The notes beneath the pieces were generated by a model that was given only the letters and a program-made list of their open reading frames with translations, did not search any database and had not been told where the DNA came from. From assembly GCA_016858145.1 (NCBI GenBank), contig JAEHOE010000030.1, positions 124,001 through 188,000 on the forward strand: DNA of 64,000 bases. The letters are read 5' to 3'. The position numbers and the translations under genes were made by a program. Source of the stretch: Edaphochlamys debaryana (lineage: Eukaryota; Chlorophyta; Chlorophyceae; Chlamydomonadales). Shown piece after piece: positions 62,605 through 64,000 of this stretch (within the stretch, counting starts at the first letter, position 1; every line of letters starts with the position of its first letter).

Positions 62605-63000
62605 ACCTGTGAAGCGTAGCCGCCTATGAACAGGGGACCCCCCTGGGCTGAAAGTCCCTGGAGCCCCCCCGGAGCCCCCGAGGAGCAGTACAGACAGGCG
62701 CGGGAGGGCGGGCCTGCAGCTGCCCTGAGCGACGGTTACCTGTTTGTGTTACGTGGTAGAGCCTCCTCCAAGTCCGGCTCGCCATGGCCCGAGCCCGCTC
62801 GCGCGCCCACGTACATCTAAGCGTCCCCTGGGGGGCCCTGGGGGGCCGGCGGATGACACTTTTTGGGGCGCCCCTCCTGCGCGGATGAGGGTTGGGATCC
62901 GGCCACTTAGGGGTTGGGGATGACACTTCCAGTTAGGATGAGACGTTGAGGGGGCTTGGGTGAGATTTTGGGGAGACGGTGCAAGCCAGCTGGGCGCGGC

Positions 63001-63080
63001 GGGGTTATTATAGACAACGGGGCGTAGTGCCGCGGTGACTGGCGTCGCATCATGTTGGCCGACGCAGAATTGCCTGTGGG
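63001..63080. repeat. repeat copy B
   Basis: Same 35-base identical core as copy A, exactly 480 bp downstream and in the same orientation, with a diverged extension. The sequence between the copies is not obviously coding. Confidence 0.85.
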
Positions 63081-63562
63081 CGCGGCGGGAGCGGTTGAGC
63101 CGCACACGGAGTCGCGAGTCAGTCCCCTGGCCGGGGGCTGAAACTTGCGCGCAAGTGCAAATGTCCGGGTCTTCAACGTACTCGCGGTGTGAGCTGGACG
63201 CGCAGGCGCGCAGGCGCGTAGAACAATGTGTGTGGTTTCGGCGGATGACTGCTAACGGTCTCCGCCGAACCCTTTGCTTACCAACCTTCGGGTGCCGGCG
63301 CCAGTAGACACAAGGTCGCGACTCTCACGTTATGTATTGCAAACGCATGCGATAGAGGCCTAACAGGAGCAGCCTACCTACTACCCTTTGAGTTACTCGC
63401 GCTCTCCTGAGTCGCACACTAGCCCCAGTCGCAGCGCTTCTTGCTTTGAATATTAGTATAGTGCCTTGCAGCGCACAGGACGGACATCGGTCATTGTGCG
63501 GCTGCGCCGCTCAGGCCCAGCGCGACGAAGTTTGCGACCAAGCTCGCTCACAGGTCACGGTG

Positions 63563-64000
63563 ATGGCTGGTTCTGAATACGCTGCTTCATCTGTGGCGAG
63601 CTCAAATTCCTCGTCGTCTCGACGCGGCCGGTGCGTTGTGCGCATGTCGCTTTCTCCTTACAACGGCGCGCAGCTCCCGCGCAAGACAACGAGACACAAA
63701 CGCTAACGTCCCTAGTATACCGCTGTCGACGTTCGGTGGAGCATAAGTCCGCCCTTGAAAGGCCGCGGGGCATGCAACCGTTGTCGGGAAAGCGGAGGAA
63801 ACCGCCGGCGGGAAGCGGCCGCCAAGGGCCCTGGCTAGACGCCGTGGCTTGCCTACCTTCGCAACACTTTGCTCCTGCAGAGCTGACAAGACCGACCAGG
63901 ACGGACATGGCGAAGACCTGTTGGACCGGCGGTCTAGCCTGGAGGCAAGGCTCTTGCGTCTTGGGTGTATCCACAAGCGCTCCTCTACTCCCAAGTCACC
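63563..64000 (+). CDS. first exons of a gene cut by the right edge (partial)
   Basis: Exon 1 63563-63630 begins MAGSEYAASSVASSNSSSSR and ends at donor CCG|GTGCGT in phase 2. Exon 2 starts at 63881 after GCTCCTGCAG and is open to the window end in the matching frame (ADKTDQDGHGEDLL, then SSLEARLLRLGCIHKR). The Ser-rich start, polar helix and phase match support a real gene. Product unknown because the rest is outside. Confidence 0.45.

Larger units (their letters stand above)
62067..63562. other. intergenic region with a diverged dispersed repeat
   Basis: 1.5 kb between the starts of two divergent genes. It carries two copies of a repeat at 62521 and 63001. No convincing ORF otherwise. Confidence 0.5.

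Overview
The window reads as nuclear DNA of a unicellular green alga (core Chlorophyta; I cannot name the genus from sequence alone). Reasons: very GC-rich sequence; genes cut by many short spliceosomal introns (about 114 inferred, nearly all GT-AG with pyrimidine tracts, two GC-AG); long Ala/Gly/Pro low-complexity linkers; a plastid thylakoid FtsH of the plant type-A class; and a DNMT1/MET1 with the plant layout (two RFD and two BAH domains, no CXXC finger). There is no operon, Shine-Dalgarno or other bacterial gene organisation.

Layout. (1) About 200-2988, plus: WD40 protein, probably cut by the left edge. (2) 2989-6288: gene-poor. (3) 6289-22293, plus: MET1 cytosine-5 methyltransferase, 43 exons, about 2062 aa. 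(4) 23561-26170, minus: ankyrin-type protein with an F-box-like start and an apparent frameshift. (5) 26622-28560, minus: STEEP1/CXorf56-family protein. (6) 29611-37362, plus: a 20-exon plastid-type protein of 874 aa that joins a sigma54-activator-like AAA domain with lost catalytic motifs to a NapH/NosR-type membrane polyferredoxin. This is the most unusual gene here. (7) 38145-45895, plus: LRR-like protein with a polyQ stretch; one intron carries a 14-copy 63-bp minisatellite built from its own 5' splice site. (8) 46424-48696, plus: unknown protein, organelle-type N-terminus and Gly-rich tail. (9) 50421-54267, minus: thylakoid FtsH. (10) 56057-57501, minus: DUF1279/FAM210-like small membrane protein. 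(11) 58547-62066, minus: plastid-type protein with two peptidoglycan-binding-like repeats. (12) 63563-64000, plus: the first exons of a gene that runs off the right edge.

Exons were joined by hand from splice sites, phase and protein-family continuity. For the genes at 6289, 26622, 29611, 38145, 46424, 50421, 56057 and 58547 the summed exon lengths are exact multiples of three, which supports the models. The genes are functionally mixed (chromatin, plastid protein quality control, redox, unknowns), as expected for an algal chromosome arm, and I infer no common pathway. The strongest structural theme is that many introns hold short diverged copies of the adjoining exon end plus its splice site; in one case the copy has become a satellite array.
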